This document shows positions 1 through 8,658 of a stretch of DNA of 27,893 nucleotides, piece after piece (position 1 is the first letter of the stretch; every line of letters begins with the position of its first letter). The DNA is from Roseibacillus sp. (GTDB lineage: Bacteria; Verrucomicrobiota; Verrucomicrobiae; Verrucomicrobiales; Akkermansiaceae). Where the stretch lies: NCBI GenBank assembly GCA_002723015.1, contig PBNG01000015.1:79878-107770 (forward strand). Reading direction: 5' to 3'. The position numbers and the translations under genes are program-made. The notes under the pieces were generated by a model that saw nothing but the letters and a program-made list of their open reading frames with translations, did no database searches and had not been told where the DNA came from.

Positions 1-1
1 G

Positions 2-322
2 GAGCAGATCGTGGTTCCATCTCTTGCGGTAGACCATCTTGCCGGCACCCTATTTGCAACCCAGCGTCTTGCGTATGTGGCGTTCACCCTTCTGGGGATT
101 GCCGCCCTGGCACTCGCCATGATGGTCTTCCTGCTCTCCTTTCGACTTCGGGAACGGGAAATGCGGACCTATGCCCGTATCGGCGCAACAAAGTTCGCAA
201 TCCTGTGCCTTCAGGGAGCAGAGGTAGCGGTCATCGCAGTTGCAGCTGCCATTCTTGCCCAGACAGGCATTATTCTTACCAGGTCAGTAGCGCCAGAACT
301 ACTCAGCCGATTAATCAGTTAG
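2..322 (+). CDS. FtsX-type ABC transporter permease, C-terminal part (5' end outside the window)
   Basis: The reading frame is open from the window edge to a TAG at 320-322, so only about the last 106 residues are present; the GTG at 11 need not be the true start. Three hydrophobic stretches are visible. Between the first two lies the basic segment FRLREREMRTYARIGATKF, which resembles the arginine-rich R-x-R-x-x-E...R-x-G loop before the last two membrane helices of MacB/LolC/FtsX-type permeases. The next gene starts 16 bases downstream and encodes a zinc-binding-protein-like lipoprotein, so the two are probably one operon, with the ATPase presumably upstream. An inner-membrane permease role is inferred from family resemblance; the substrate (zinc) is inferred only from the neighbour. 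Confidence 0.7.
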   Translation, partial: EQIVVPSLAVDHLAGTLFATQRLAYVAFTLLGIAALALAMMVFLLSFRLREREMRTYARIGATKFAILCLQGAEVAVIAVAAAILAQTGIILTRSVAPELLSRLIS

Positions 323-338
323 CCAAGCGATTTCCTCC

Positions 339-1301
339 ATGAAGCCTGTCCCCTCTCTCCATACTCTAATGGCGGCCACCGCTATCATGATGATCTCCTG
401 TGGGACTCCTGATCAGGAGAAGAGCGCAGCATCCTCGACAGGGACCAGACCCATAATCGCAGCGGTCAATTATCCTCTGGCCTACTTTGCCACACGGATC
501 GCAGGAGACTTCGCCGACATCCTGTTTGAAGTTCCCGCTGGCACAGACCCGGCCTTCTGGAATCCAACTGACGATCAAGTAAGCGCGATCCAGAAAGCAG
601 ACCTCATCCTGCTGAACGGAGCAGGGTATGCCGGATGGACTTCCAGTCGCATCATTCCATACGAGGCAACTGTCATGACATCATCCGCATTTGAGAATAA
701 ATTCATAAAGCTGAAGAAAGGTATCAGGCACACCCACAAAAGCGGCACGGAAAGTCACACCCATCAAGGATTTGCGTCGACGACGTGGCTGGATCTTGAG
801 CAGGCCCGCGAGCAGGCTTCTACCACCGCCAGCGCCCTCATCGAACAATTCCCCGAGCACACGGAAATAATCTCCGCCAAGCTGGAGGGGCTTCTCGGAG
901 AACTTCTGGAGCTCGATCGCCAGATGAAGGCTGCCACCGCCCTATTCCAGAATACTCCCCTCGTCGTGTCCCACCCAGTCTATCAGTATTGGGCCCGGGC
1001 CTACGGTCTCTCAATCAAATCACTGCATTGGGAGCCCTCTCAGGATCTTGGCGCGCAGGAAATGAGTGAACTCGCCGCAATATGAAAATCCAACCCTTCG
1101 GCTAAATATCTCATCTGGGAGGCTCGTCCTTCTCCTCCGAATATCACTCGAACGGAAATGGCCGGATTTACAAGTATCGTAGTCATTCCCTGTGGCATGA
1201 AACCGAGCAAAGGCGATTTCATGAGCGTCATGAGGGAGAATATAGCCTCCTTGAAGGAAGGTCTTGGGCGGGAATCCGCTCCCTCCCCAGGGAGCCCCTG
1301 A
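339..1301 (+). pseudogene. ZnuA-like zinc ABC transporter substrate-binding lipoprotein, interrupted by in-frame TGA
   Basis: The frame starting at ATG 339 has a lipoprotein signal with lipobox ISC (about residues 19-21) and a histidine-rich loop (HTHKSGTESHTH, about residues 130-141) typical of ZnuA/AdcA-type periplasmic zinc-binding proteins. It stops at a TGA at 1083-1085 after 248 codons. The same frame then continues without a stop to a TGA at 1299-1301. The continuation reads like the family's missing C-terminus, including YLIWEARP, VVIPCG and GDFMSVMRENIASL. Joined, the product would be about 320 residues, normal for the family. A single-base nonsense change or a sequencing error explains this; no frame shift is needed. 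As it stands, the product would lack the last third of the C-terminal lobe. It lies 16 bases after an FtsX-type permease gene and is probably co-transcribed with it. Confidence 0.75.
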
Positions 1302-1383
1302 TCATCTCGGGGATCCTATGATTGAAATCTTGCTACCTGAGAGCGGGTGTGCAGCCTGTTGCAAATTGAACTAACGTCTATCC

Positions 1384-2391
1384 ATGAACTTACTCTCACG
1401 CATTTTTGTCTTCGCTGCCGCAATGGCATTGAGCCTGTCCTCGGTTCACGCTGAACACCACCTTTCCGTCCACTACAAGGGCAAGGCCGGTCCTGGCAAA
1501 GGGAAACACGTGGTCCTCGTCAGCGGGGACGAGGAGTATCGGTCAGAAGAATGTCTACCCATGCTCGGACGCATCCTTGCAGACCGTCATGGATTTGACT
1601 GCACGGTTCTGTTCTCTGTCAACGACAAGGGTGAAATTGATCCCAACAATCAGAAGAGTGTCACGAACGCCAAGGCCATGGCATCAGCGGACCTGATCAT
1701 CATCGCACTTCGCTTCCGAAACTGGCCCGACGAGGACATGAAGCATTTTGCTGAAGCTTATCACAAGGGAGTCCCTATCATCGGGCTTCGCACAAGCACT
1801 CACGCTTTTCAACTGCGCCAGGGCTCCTACCGGGACTTCAACAGCTTCGGCAAAAAAGTCCTTGGAGAAGGATGGGTCAGCCATTGGGGTGCACATAAGC
1901 GCGAAGGTTGCCGTGGCGTCGTAGAAGAGAGCAACAAGGACCATCCTATTCTAAAAGGCGCTACTGACGTCTTCGCTGACAGCGACACCTACGAGGCGGC
2001 TCCGCCTGCCGACGCCACTATTCTCATGCGAGGGCTCGTAACAGAGTCCCTCAAGCCGGATTCCAAGCCGGTTACCGGCAAGCGAAAGAAAAACCGTGCG
2101 ACCGGCAAGGTTCAGGATGTTAACGAACCAGCTATGCCGGTAGCGTGGACCCGGGAGTTGAAGAATCCCAAGGGGAAGACCAACCGCCTTTTCTGCACAA
2201 CCATGGGAGCGGCAACCGACTTCAAGAGCGAGGGCCTTCGGAGAATGGTCGTTAACGGTGTCTTCTGGGGACTAGGCATGGAAGACCAGATCGACGGAAA
2301 AGCTGATGTCAGCCCGGTGGGTGATTATGACCCGACATTTTACAGCTTTAATGGATTCAAGAAGGGCATAAAGCCCTCCAGTCATCAGTAA
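1384..2391 (+). CDS. Secreted ThuA-domain protein
   Basis: 335 residues. The N-terminus is a cleavable signal peptide ending near VHA-EHH (residue 23), so the protein is exported. The rest fits the ThuA-like (trehalose utilization, class I glutamine amidotransferase-like fold) family: the first strand and loop VVLVSGDEEYRSEE at about 43-56, a central ADLIIIALRFRNW strand at about 102-114, and the conserved GLRTSTHAF at 134-142. Planctomycetes and Verrucomicrobia carry many secreted ThuA-domain proteins, often linked to sugar or glycan breakdown; a precise reaction is not established. No Shine-Dalgarno motif is obvious before the ATG. It is followed by a strong hairpin at 2418-2444, so it is likely the last gene of its transcript. 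Confidence 0.85.
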   Translation: MNLLSRIFVFAAAMALSLSSVHAEHHLSVHYKGKAGPGKGKHVVLVSGDEEYRSEECLPMLGRILADRHGFDCTVLFSVNDKGEIDPNNQKSVTNAKAMASADLIIIALRFRNWPDEDMKHFAEAYHKGVPIIGLRTSTHAFQLRQGSYRDFNSFGKKVLGEGWVSHWGAHKREGCRGVVEESNKDHPILKGATDVFADSDTYEAAPPADATILMRGLVTESLKPDSKPVTGKRKKNRATGKVQDVNEPAMPVAWTRELKNPKGKTNRLFCTTMGAATDFKSEGLRRMVVNGVFWGLGMEDQIDGKADVSPVGDYDPTFYSFNGFKKGIKPSSHQ

Positions 2392-2417
2392 GCGATAACC
2401 TCTCAAATTTCCTGCCT

Positions 2418-2444
2418 GCGAGCCGCAGTTCCACTGCGGCTCGC
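2418..2444 (+). terminator. Stem-loop terminator after the ThuA-domain gene
   Basis: A perfect 11-bp stem (GCGAGCCGCAG / CTGCGGCTCGC) encloses the 5-base loop TTCCA and is followed by TCTTAT. It starts 26 bases after the ThuA-domain stop codon. The T-run is short, so termination efficiency is uncertain, but stem quality and position support the call. Confidence 0.6.
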
Positions 2445-2528
2445 TCTTATCTACATGGGAAGTACTGACTCAGCTTCCCCCACAACACTCTTGCGCATTA
2501 CTGAGGTAAGTCCATCGTCGTCGCTCTT

Positions 2529-3506
2529 ATGAACACACGAACTCTCGGCAAGAATGGACCCATCGTCGGCGAGATCGGACTCGGATGCTGGCAACTGGGC
2601 GGAACCGATTTTGGGCCTCTCGAAGAAAAAACCGGGCACCAGATCCTCGCTGCAGCAAAAAAGAGTGGGACAAACTTTTTTGATACCGCGAACGTATACG
2701 GCTCCGGGCGGAGCGAGACCATCATCGGAGAATTCCTGAAAAGCCACGGCGAGGGCACGATTGTCGCGTCCAAGACCGGAAGAGAAGTCTACCCTGATGG
2801 CTACAGCAGACAGAACCTTCGGAAGTCTACTCTGGAGAGCATGGACAGACTGGGAGTAGCCTCGCTGGACCTGCTTCAACTGCATTGCGTCCCTCACGCC
2901 ATCCTTATTGATGGCGCGATCTTTGACTGGCTGCGGGAACTCAAGGATGAAGGCCTAATCAGGAGCTTCGGAGCCAGCGTGGAAAGCGTCGAAGAAGCTC
3001 TCACTTGCCTTGAGCATGAGGATCTCCTCTCGCTTCAGGTTATTTTCAATCCTTTTAGGCAAAAAATCATAGATGAGCTTTTTCCGCGCGCGGAGGAAAT
3101 TGGCGTCGGCATTATTGCCCGGCTTCCTCTGGCAAGTGGTTTATTGAGTGGCAAGTTCGCGGCTGACACTACCTTCGGAGAAAGTGACCACCGGAATTTC
3201 AATCGCGATGGAGCGCATTTCAATGTCGGCGAAACATTTGCGGGGATCCCTTTTAGGGAAGGCGTGAAACTTGCAGAGCATCTCCGAAGCCTCTTGCCGG
3301 ATGGAATGACAATGGCACAGATGAGCCAGCGATGGATTTTGGACTTTGCTGCCGTGTCGGCAATCATTCCCGGCGCCAGCTCCCCCGCTCAGGCCATCGA
3401 GAATGCAGCTGTCACTGACATCCCTCCCCTTTCCGCGGATCTCCACCAGAACCTCCAAGCTTTTTATACCGAGCAAGTTCATCATCACATCCGCGGAGCA
3501 TACTGA
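2529..3506 (+). CDS. Aldo/keto reductase family oxidoreductase
   Basis: 325 residues, the usual length for the family, predicted cytosolic. The family opening (RTLGKNG, then GLGCWQLGG at 17-25) is present. All four residues of the aldo/keto reductase catalytic tetrad can be placed: D52 and Y57 in FDTANVYG, K82 in ASKTG and H119 in DLLQLHC. The C-terminal half has the cofactor-binding pattern, with SAIIPGASSPAQAIEN near the end matching the NADPH 2'-phosphate loop of the family. The physiological substrate cannot be read from the sequence. The next gene, for a lipoprotein, follows in the same direction after about 46 bases, so co-transcription is possible. Confidence 0.92.
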   Translation: MNTRTLGKNGPIVGEIGLGCWQLGGTDFGPLEEKTGHQILAAAKKSGTNFFDTANVYGSGRSETIIGEFLKSHGEGTIVASKTGREVYPDGYSRQNLRKSTLESMDRLGVASLDLLQLHCVPHAILIDGAIFDWLRELKDEGLIRSFGASVESVEEALTCLEHEDLLSLQVIFNPFRQKIIDELFPRAEEIGVGIIARLPLASGLLSGKFAADTTFGESDHRNFNRDGAHFNVGETFAGIPFREGVKLAEHLRSLLPDGMTMAQMSQRWILDFAAVSAIIPGASSPAQAIENAAVTDIPPLSADLHQNLQAFYTEQVHHHIRGAY

Positions 3507-3552
3507 GCTGCCGGTTGTAAATCGTAATCCTCTCCTGAGAAAAGGAATGCCA

Positions 3553-4410
3553 ATGAGCATCATTCGAACGATTTCAGTCTCGCTCGCTGTGCTTGTGGGC
3601 TGTCATCCGGATGAGGCCCTCGCAGACTCCCGAAAGGCTCTCAGCCTGGAGGTTAATCCCGAAAAGTTCAATGCCTCTCGAGCCGACATAGCGGCGGTAT
3701 GCCGGTCGGCCGGATATCAGTTGCTGGTCAACATGACCGAGGTGCCCGAGTTTACCGTGAATATCAGCCGGGGGCAGCATGGCCCCATTGCTCTTTTTCA
3801 GCGCGGGGCCAATGGTGAATACCTCGTACAGCTGGCGACCGAGAAAACCTTCTGGGCGCAATACGCTTATCAGTTTTCTCACGAAATCTGCCACATTCTC
3901 TGTGGATATGAGAACGACTACCGGGGCAATTTGTGGTTTGAAGAAACCCTCTGCGAGACCGCGTCCCTCTACTGTCTCAAGGCCATGTCCCATGAATGGA
4001 GAACCCGTCCGCCCTACGGTAACTGGAGGAGCTATTCTCCCGCTCTTTCAGACTATGCAGATAATATTCGGAAAGGAAGAGATGACTACTTGCAGATCCT
4101 GCGGACTGGCTTACCTGCATACTATCGGAAGCACGCGGATCATCTGGCAAGAAACCCCACGGACCGAAAAAAAAATGGAGCCATGGCTCTGGTCATTCTG
4201 TCACTTCTCGAACGAAATCCTGATCATTGGAACTCCATTCGCTGGTTAAACTCGTCACCCTCTCCGGAGGGAGAAACCTTTCTGGATTATCTAACAAAAT
4301 GGCACGGTGCCGTACCGGAGCAACACACCTCCTTTGTGGATTCAGTCGCTTCCCTCTTCGGTCTCGCATTGCCCAAATCTTCCGGAGGGCAGCCGGCCCT
4401 CAGGGAATAA
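3553..4410 (+). CDS. Putative HExxH (gluzincin-like) metallopeptidase lipoprotein
   Basis: The frame is open well upstream, overlapping the reductase gene, but the ATG at 3553 sits 6 bases after AAAGGA and gives a good lipoprotein signal: hydrophobic core, then LVG-C with the modified cysteine at about residue 17. An ATG at 3547 is a close alternative. Around residues 109-136 there is SHEICHILCGY followed by WFEETLCETASLY. HEICH matches the zinc-binding HExxH motif (H110, E111, H114), and the downstream glutamates (E131 or E135) are spaced like the third ligand of gluzincins. I do not recognise the family, so peptidase activity is inferred from this pattern only. The end overlaps the convergent kinase gene by 11 bases. 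Confidence 0.65.
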   Translation: MSIIRTISVSLAVLVGCHPDEALADSRKALSLEVNPEKFNASRADIAAVCRSAGYQLLVNMTEVPEFTVNISRGQHGPIALFQRGANGEYLVQLATEKTFWAQYAYQFSHEICHILCGYENDYRGNLWFEETLCETASLYCLKAMSHEWRTRPPYGNWRSYSPALSDYADNIRKGRDDYLQILRTGLPAYYRKHADHLARNPTDRKKNGAMALVILSLLERNPDHWNSIRWLNSSPSPEGETFLDYLTKWHGAVPEQHTSFVDSVASLFGLALPKSSGGQPALRE

Positions 4411-7400
4411 CCTGCCTCTCAGCACCTTTTTGGGAGATCGATGGGGCATGGATAATCCGAACCTGACCCGACCCCGCAAAGGGCGGTGTTCCGGCCACCA
4501 GAAAAGTGCCATCGGGAGAAAACGCGAGATGCGCAAGACCAGAGCCACCCTCCTCCAGAGACATCAACTCCCGCGCTGATGCCACGTTCCAAAGCCTGAG
4601 ACTGCCATCTGCACTGGATGACGCGAGGGTGCGCCCATCGGGCGAGAATGCCACTGACCAGATCGCCTGCTTGTGCCCTTGCAGCGTTCCCAGATGCTTA
4701 CCGGTCGTGGTGTCCCAGAGACTCACTGCATTCTCAAAATCATCAATCCCGTAGGTGAGGGCTAGAACGGTTCCGCTCGGCGATATCGCAACGCTGGATC
4801 CAAAGGATTGTCCTCCGTGCTCAATCCTCAGACGCTCTGTCCTCGTCGCCGTATCCCAAATCACACTACTGCCACCCCTTTCCACGGTGGCCAGCGTCCT
4901 GCCGTCAGCTGAGAATACCGCCTGACGACCCTCAATTCTCGTAATCGGCTCTGACACGTCCTCCAGATCCCACCAAGCGAGGTCATCTCGCCAGCCGACT
5001 GTAACCAAGGTTCGCGCATCTGGAGCCATTGCGATCTGGTCAATACGTGAACTCCCACTCTCGAATTCTGCAGTGACCTCACCTTTCTCCAGCTCCCTGA
5101 TTCTCACTTTCCCCTTGGGCAGTGCCTCCGCCAGAGAGGTCAGGTCATTCGCCAAGGCAGCTACAAAACGGCCATACCGTTCGTTAGAAGAGCGCACCTC
5201 CATCTGATGAACCACTGCTCTGTTCTCCAGATTAATAATGGAAACTCCACCTTTGCGATTGAGTGCTCCAACATACCGACTGTCACGGGAAAAGCTCAAT
5301 GGTTTCCACTGCCCAACAAGATCTTCAGGTTCAGCAGGACCCGCCACTGGCCAGATTTTCACCTCTCCATCCTTACTTCCACTCGCCACCATGGTTCCCT
5401 CCGGTGATAGCGCCGTAATCCAGACTTCACCCCGGTGGCCATGCAGAGAGCGGAGAAGGCGCTTTCCCTGAAGATCCCAGAGGCGTACAGAGTGATCCCA
5501 ACTGCTGGACGCTATAACCTGCGCACCCCAATCGGCCGAGAGTGAAGTTATCATTCCTGAATGCCCTTCGTCCGCCGGACTGCTTGGAAGCAAATCCACT
5601 TCCTCTCCGGTATCAACATCCCAGATTCCAATATAAAATATGCCGAGTTCCGATTTTTCCACATGGGGCGCTACCACTAATTTTCCATCCGGTGAAAAAA
5701 GCATCCTGTTGCCTCCAGGAAACAAACCTCGCAGAGGAACCGCTGAGTCCTGCAGGATAGTCCTCCGGTCTTGCTCCATGTGCCACAACACAATCCCCTC
5801 TGATGACCCGGTGGCCAGCACTTCTCCGTTGGTGGAGAAGGCGAGCGGACCGCTCACATCGGGCAGCCTTCTAACAGACTGCCAGCTTTCGGTATCCCAT
5901 ATTGTAACCCCACCCCCTCCGCTCGTAGCCAGCAGGCGTCGGCTCGGGGAAAGGGAGACAGCTCCCCCTCCAACCTGCCCAATCAATTCGCGCCGAACGT
6001 TGCCATTCTCAACATCGTGCACCACCACTCCGCTGCGGTTTGCGACCACAAATTCGTGACTGCCTTCGAGAAAGGCAACTGAAGAGGCAGGGCCTGCTAC
6101 CGAGAGCTGAGGTTCTTCTGATCCCAGGTCCCAAACCTGCACTGATTCACGAGTACCAACAGCGAGCAGGCCTCCATCATCAGAGAATGCCAGACTATGG
6201 ACAGGGCTCGATTGACGCGCCAAGGTACGATGGGGAGCACCGAGACAGCGCGAGGCAAGGTAACGCCACTCGAATCCGCGCAATTCCCCGTCCGGGTCTG
6301 ATTCAAGCTGTCTTTCAAGGAGTCTCATAGCCTTCGCCATATGGCCATCCACCACGGCATGATACCCAACATTAATATCGGCTACATACTCATGGAGCCT
6401 GGCAGTGGACTCACTTCTCAGGGCCTCTTCCCGGTCACGGAGAGCACTTTCATACGCAACCGAGGTCTCCCTCTGGGCTTGTCGCGCATCCTGCTCGGCC
6501 AGGGTGGCACGCAAGGCCTGACGGGCACTGATGATTACTCCTCCAATCAGCATCAGAACCAGCGCCACCGATGCTGCTACCGCCGTCCTGTGCCGACTGA
6601 CAAACTTTGCAATCCGATCGATAGTTCGGGGCGGACTCGCCAGCACAGGCAATCGCTGGATGTAGCGCTCAAGATCAGCAGCAAGTTCACTCGCTCCCCC
6701 GTATCGCCTCGATCGATCTCTTTCCAGAGACTTCATTACTATCCAATCGAGGTCTCCCCGAATCTCTGCTTCCAATTTTCCCATTGAGGACGAGCGCTCA
6801 GTCTCAATTCGTTCACGATCCTCAACGCGGGAATGCCTCAAGCGGAGAGAAGGTCGATAAGGCTCGATATTCCTCAGAGCCTGACGCACCTCATCGATGC
6901 CAGCCTTCCGCATCCGTTCACGGTGAAGCGGCGTATACCCTGTAAGTAACTCATATAACAAAACCCCAAGCGAGTAGACGTCACTCCGTGTATCAATATC
7001 TACCTTGTCACCGAATGCCTGCTCGGGACTCATGTATACTGGGGTTCCAACAACCGTATCGTGAACCGTAAGGGACATATCAGACCCCATCGAATCAATT
7101 GCTTTCGCCACTCCAAAGTCAATGACCTTCGGCACCGGGTCATTATCGCCCTCGACAATCAGGATATTAGAAGGCTTGAGGTCCCGGTGGATAATGCCCT
7201 TCTGGTGAGCGTGCTCAACTGCCCGGCACACCTTCAACATGATTCCAACCCGGGCTCGCAGGGAAAGCTCTCCGGTGTTGCAGTATTTAGTGATACTGAT
7301 CCCTTCCACGAAATCCATGACGAAGTACGGTCTGCCATCGGAACTCGCACCCGCATCCAGAACTCTCGCGATGTGCGGGTGATCCATCACGGCAAGAGCC

Positions 7401-7831
7401 TGACGTTCCACTTCAAAGCGCCGGATAACACTACGGGTATCCATTCCCAGCTTGAGGATCTTCAATGCTACAACTCTCCGAACAGGTTCCAACTGCTCTG
7501 CCCGGTAAACTCTCCCGCATCCTCCCTCACCGACCTGCTCATGCAGAAGGTATGGTCCGACCTGGTCTCCGGGACCCTCCCCGGCCTCCACGTCATCCTC
7601 GGCCTTCAAACCTCGGGTAGGATCTTCAAGTGCGGGTGACTCAAGGAAATCAACTGCCTCGGTTGCTTCTGCCAGCAATGATTCGACCGCATTCTGCAGG
7701 CTCTCATCTCCATCGCACTCACGTCGAATAAGAGCCATACGCGAACTGGAGTTATCGCAGGACATCGCAGATACGAATATCTCCCGCACCCTGTTGACAG
7801 GAACAGTTTCCTCACCCGAGTGCTGGATCAC
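4400..7831 (-). CDS. Transmembrane Ser/Thr protein kinase with C-terminal WD40 repeats
   Basis: 1143 residues from a GTG start (minus strand); an earlier stop codon and a family-typical N-terminus (VREIFVSA..., about 15-66) support this start. The Hanks-type kinase domain runs from about 93 to 395: Gly loop GEGGCG 101-106, Lys124 in VALKIL, HRDLKPSN 215-222 with catalytic D217, DFG 238-240 and GTPVYMSPE 262-270. All key residues are present, so it should be active. One membrane helix follows at about 416-435, then a charged, likely coiled segment (about 437-490), then about 14 WD40-like repeats (about 525-1130) ending in LWD/IWD motifs, enough for two propellers. The kinase would be cytoplasmic and the propellers across the membrane. 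An ECF sigma gene diverges 167 bases away, a recurrent association in this phylum. Confidence 0.93.
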   Translation of the reverse strand: MIQHSGEETVPVNRVREIFVSAMSCDNSSSRMALIRRECDGDESLQNAVESLLAEATEAVDFLESPALEDPTRGLKAEDDVEAGEGPGDQVGPYLLHEQVGEGGCGRVYRAEQLEPVRRVVALKILKLGMDTRSVIRRFEVERQALAVMDHPHIARVLDAGASSDGRPYFVMDFVEGISITKYCNTGELSLRARVGIMLKVCRAVEHAHQKGIIHRDLKPSNILIVEGDNDPVPKVIDFGVAKAIDSMGSDMSLTVHDTVVGTPVYMSPEQAFGDKVDIDTRSDVYSLGVLLYELLTGYTPLHRERMRKAGIDEVRQALRNIEPYRPSLRLRHSRVEDRERIETERSSSMGKLEAEIRGDLDWIVMKSLERDRSRRYGGASELAADLERYIQRLPVLASPPRTIDRIAKFVSRHRTAVAASVALVLMLIGGVIISARQALRATLAEQDARQAQRETSVAYESALRDREEALRSESTARLHEYVADINVGYHAVVDGHMAKAMRLLERQLESDPDGELRGFEWRYLASRCLGAPHRTLARQSSPVHSLAFSDDGGLLAVGTRESVQVWDLGSEEPQLSVAGPASSVAFLEGSHEFVVANRSGVVVHDVENGNVRRELIGQVGGGAVSLSPSRRLLATSGGGGVTIWDTESWQSVRRLPDVSGPLAFSTNGEVLATGSSEGIVLWHMEQDRRTILQDSAVPLRGLFPGGNRMLFSPDGKLVVAPHVEKSELGIFYIGIWDVDTGEEVDLLPSSPADEGHSGMITSLSADWGAQVIASSSWDHSVRLWDLQGKRLLRSLHGHRGEVWITALSPEGTMVASGSKDGEVKIWPVAGPAEPEDLVGQWKPLSFSRDSRYVGALNRKGGVSIINLENRAVVHQMEVRSSNERYGRFVAALANDLTSLAEALPKGKVRIRELEKGEVTAEFESGSSRIDQIAMAPDARTLVTVGWRDDLAWWDLEDVSEPITRIEGRQAVFSADGRTLATVERGGSSVIWDTATRTERLRIEHGGQSFGSSVAISPSGTVLALTYGIDDFENAVSLWDTTTGKHLGTLQGHKQAIWSVAFSPDGRTLASSSADGSLRLWNVASARELMSLEEGGSGLAHLAFSPDGTFLVAGTPPFAGSGQVRIIHAPSISQKGAERQVIP

Positions 7832-7998
7832 CTTACAGAACGATGGATTGCTGCCAGAGGCCTCAGCGTTCCTTATCGAACCCCGGCTTCTGGCGTTGGC
7901 GAGTCTACCACTTTCTCCGCTCTTAGGAATGCTTCAATTTCCTGAATTTTCTGCTGAGCGAACCATGCAGGTGTCTCGTTGACAGACTCCTTAGGATT
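7832..7998. promoter_or_regulatory. Divergent promoter region between kinase and ECF sigma genes
   Basis: This 167-bp gap separates the GTG start of the minus-strand kinase gene from the TTG start of the plus-strand sigma gene, so promoters for both must lie here or just outside. I could not pick a convincing -35/-10 pair or operator. The sharing suggests coordinated expression; that is inference from layout. Confidence 0.35.
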
Positions 7999-8577
7999 TT
8001 GGAACCTTTCAGGACCTTGGACGACGTCACTCGTATCCTTTGCAGCCTCGAAGAGGGAACCTGCACCGCAGGAGATCTGCTGCCTGCCGTCTACGAGGAG
8101 CTCCGTCGGCTGGCCAGAAGCAAAATGGCCGGGGAACGCGCGGACCATACTCTGCAGGCTACTGCCCTCGTCCACGAGGCATGGATCCGCCTGGAGGGAT
8201 CCTCGGCTGGGTCGTGGCAGAATCGAAATCATTTCTTCGGAGCCGCCGCAGAGGCGATGCGACGAATTCTCGTTGACCATGCACGCAAACACCTCAGTCA
8301 GAAGCGCGGATCTGGAGCTAAGAAAGTCGAATTGGACCCTGCCTTATCCTCAATTGTCGTAAAGGCTCCGAGCACAGAGCTCATTGCTATTCACGAGGCC
8401 CTCGACAAGCTAGAAGCAGAGGATCCTCAGGTTTCGCAACTCGTAAAGCTCCGCTACTTTGTCGGAATGACCATGAGCGAGGCGGCCGATGCAATGAGCC
8501 TGAAAAAGCGTACCGCTGAAGCACTCTGGACCTACGGCAAAGCGTGGCTCCATCAGGAGATAAAAAAAACCACCTAG
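7999..8577 (+). CDS. ECF-type RNA polymerase sigma factor (Sigma70_ECF / TIGR02999-like)
   Basis: 192 residues from a TTG start; no ATG or GTG lies upstream in frame before the stop at 7924, and the start gives the family's usual opening, DDVTRIL...LLPAVYEELRRLA. Region 2 is visible as LQATALVHEAWIRLEG and the following helix FFGAAAEAMRRILVDHAR. Region 4 is LVKLRYFVGMTMSEAADAM...TYGKAWL, the -35-recognising helix-turn-helix. The length and both motifs fit the PF07638 ECF group found mainly in Planctomycetes, Verrucomicrobia and Acidobacteria, where members often neighbour Ser/Thr kinases rather than classical anti-sigma factors. The kinase is divergent and a membrane-anchored repeat protein follows 81 bases downstream. 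AGGA lies only two bases before the TTG, a poor spacing, so translation may be weak. Confidence 0.9.
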   Translation: MEPFRTLDDVTRILCSLEEGTCTAGDLLPAVYEELRRLARSKMAGERADHTLQATALVHEAWIRLEGSSAGSWQNRNHFFGAAAEAMRRILVDHARKHLSQKRGSGAKKVELDPALSSIVVKAPSTELIAIHEALDKLEAEDPQVSQLVKLRYFVGMTMSEAADAMSLKKRTAEALWTYGKAWLHQEIKKTT

Positions 8578-8658
8578 TTCCTCTCATTACGAAAAATTCA
8601 TGCGGACTCACCATCCTGAACGCGCATATAAATTCGACCGTTTGGTTCCCATAAAACC

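Noticed and set aside
1083..1085. Selenocysteine or tryptophan read-through at the TGA in the ZnuA-like gene
   Set aside because: Other genes here end in TGA, so it is not a general sense codon. In the family the residue at this place is not a conserved Cys or Trp, and I saw no convincing SECIS-like stem just after it. A point mutation or error is simpler.
3346..3552. Long N-terminal extension of the HExxH lipoprotein
   Set aside because: The frame is open upstream but overlaps the reductase gene, reads as a Ser/Pro-rich random sequence and would bury the lipoprotein signal.
7061..7639. Open frame of 192 codons on the plus strand inside the kinase gene
   Set aside because: It is antisense to the kinase catalytic domain, whose motifs are complete, and its translation has no recognisable features.
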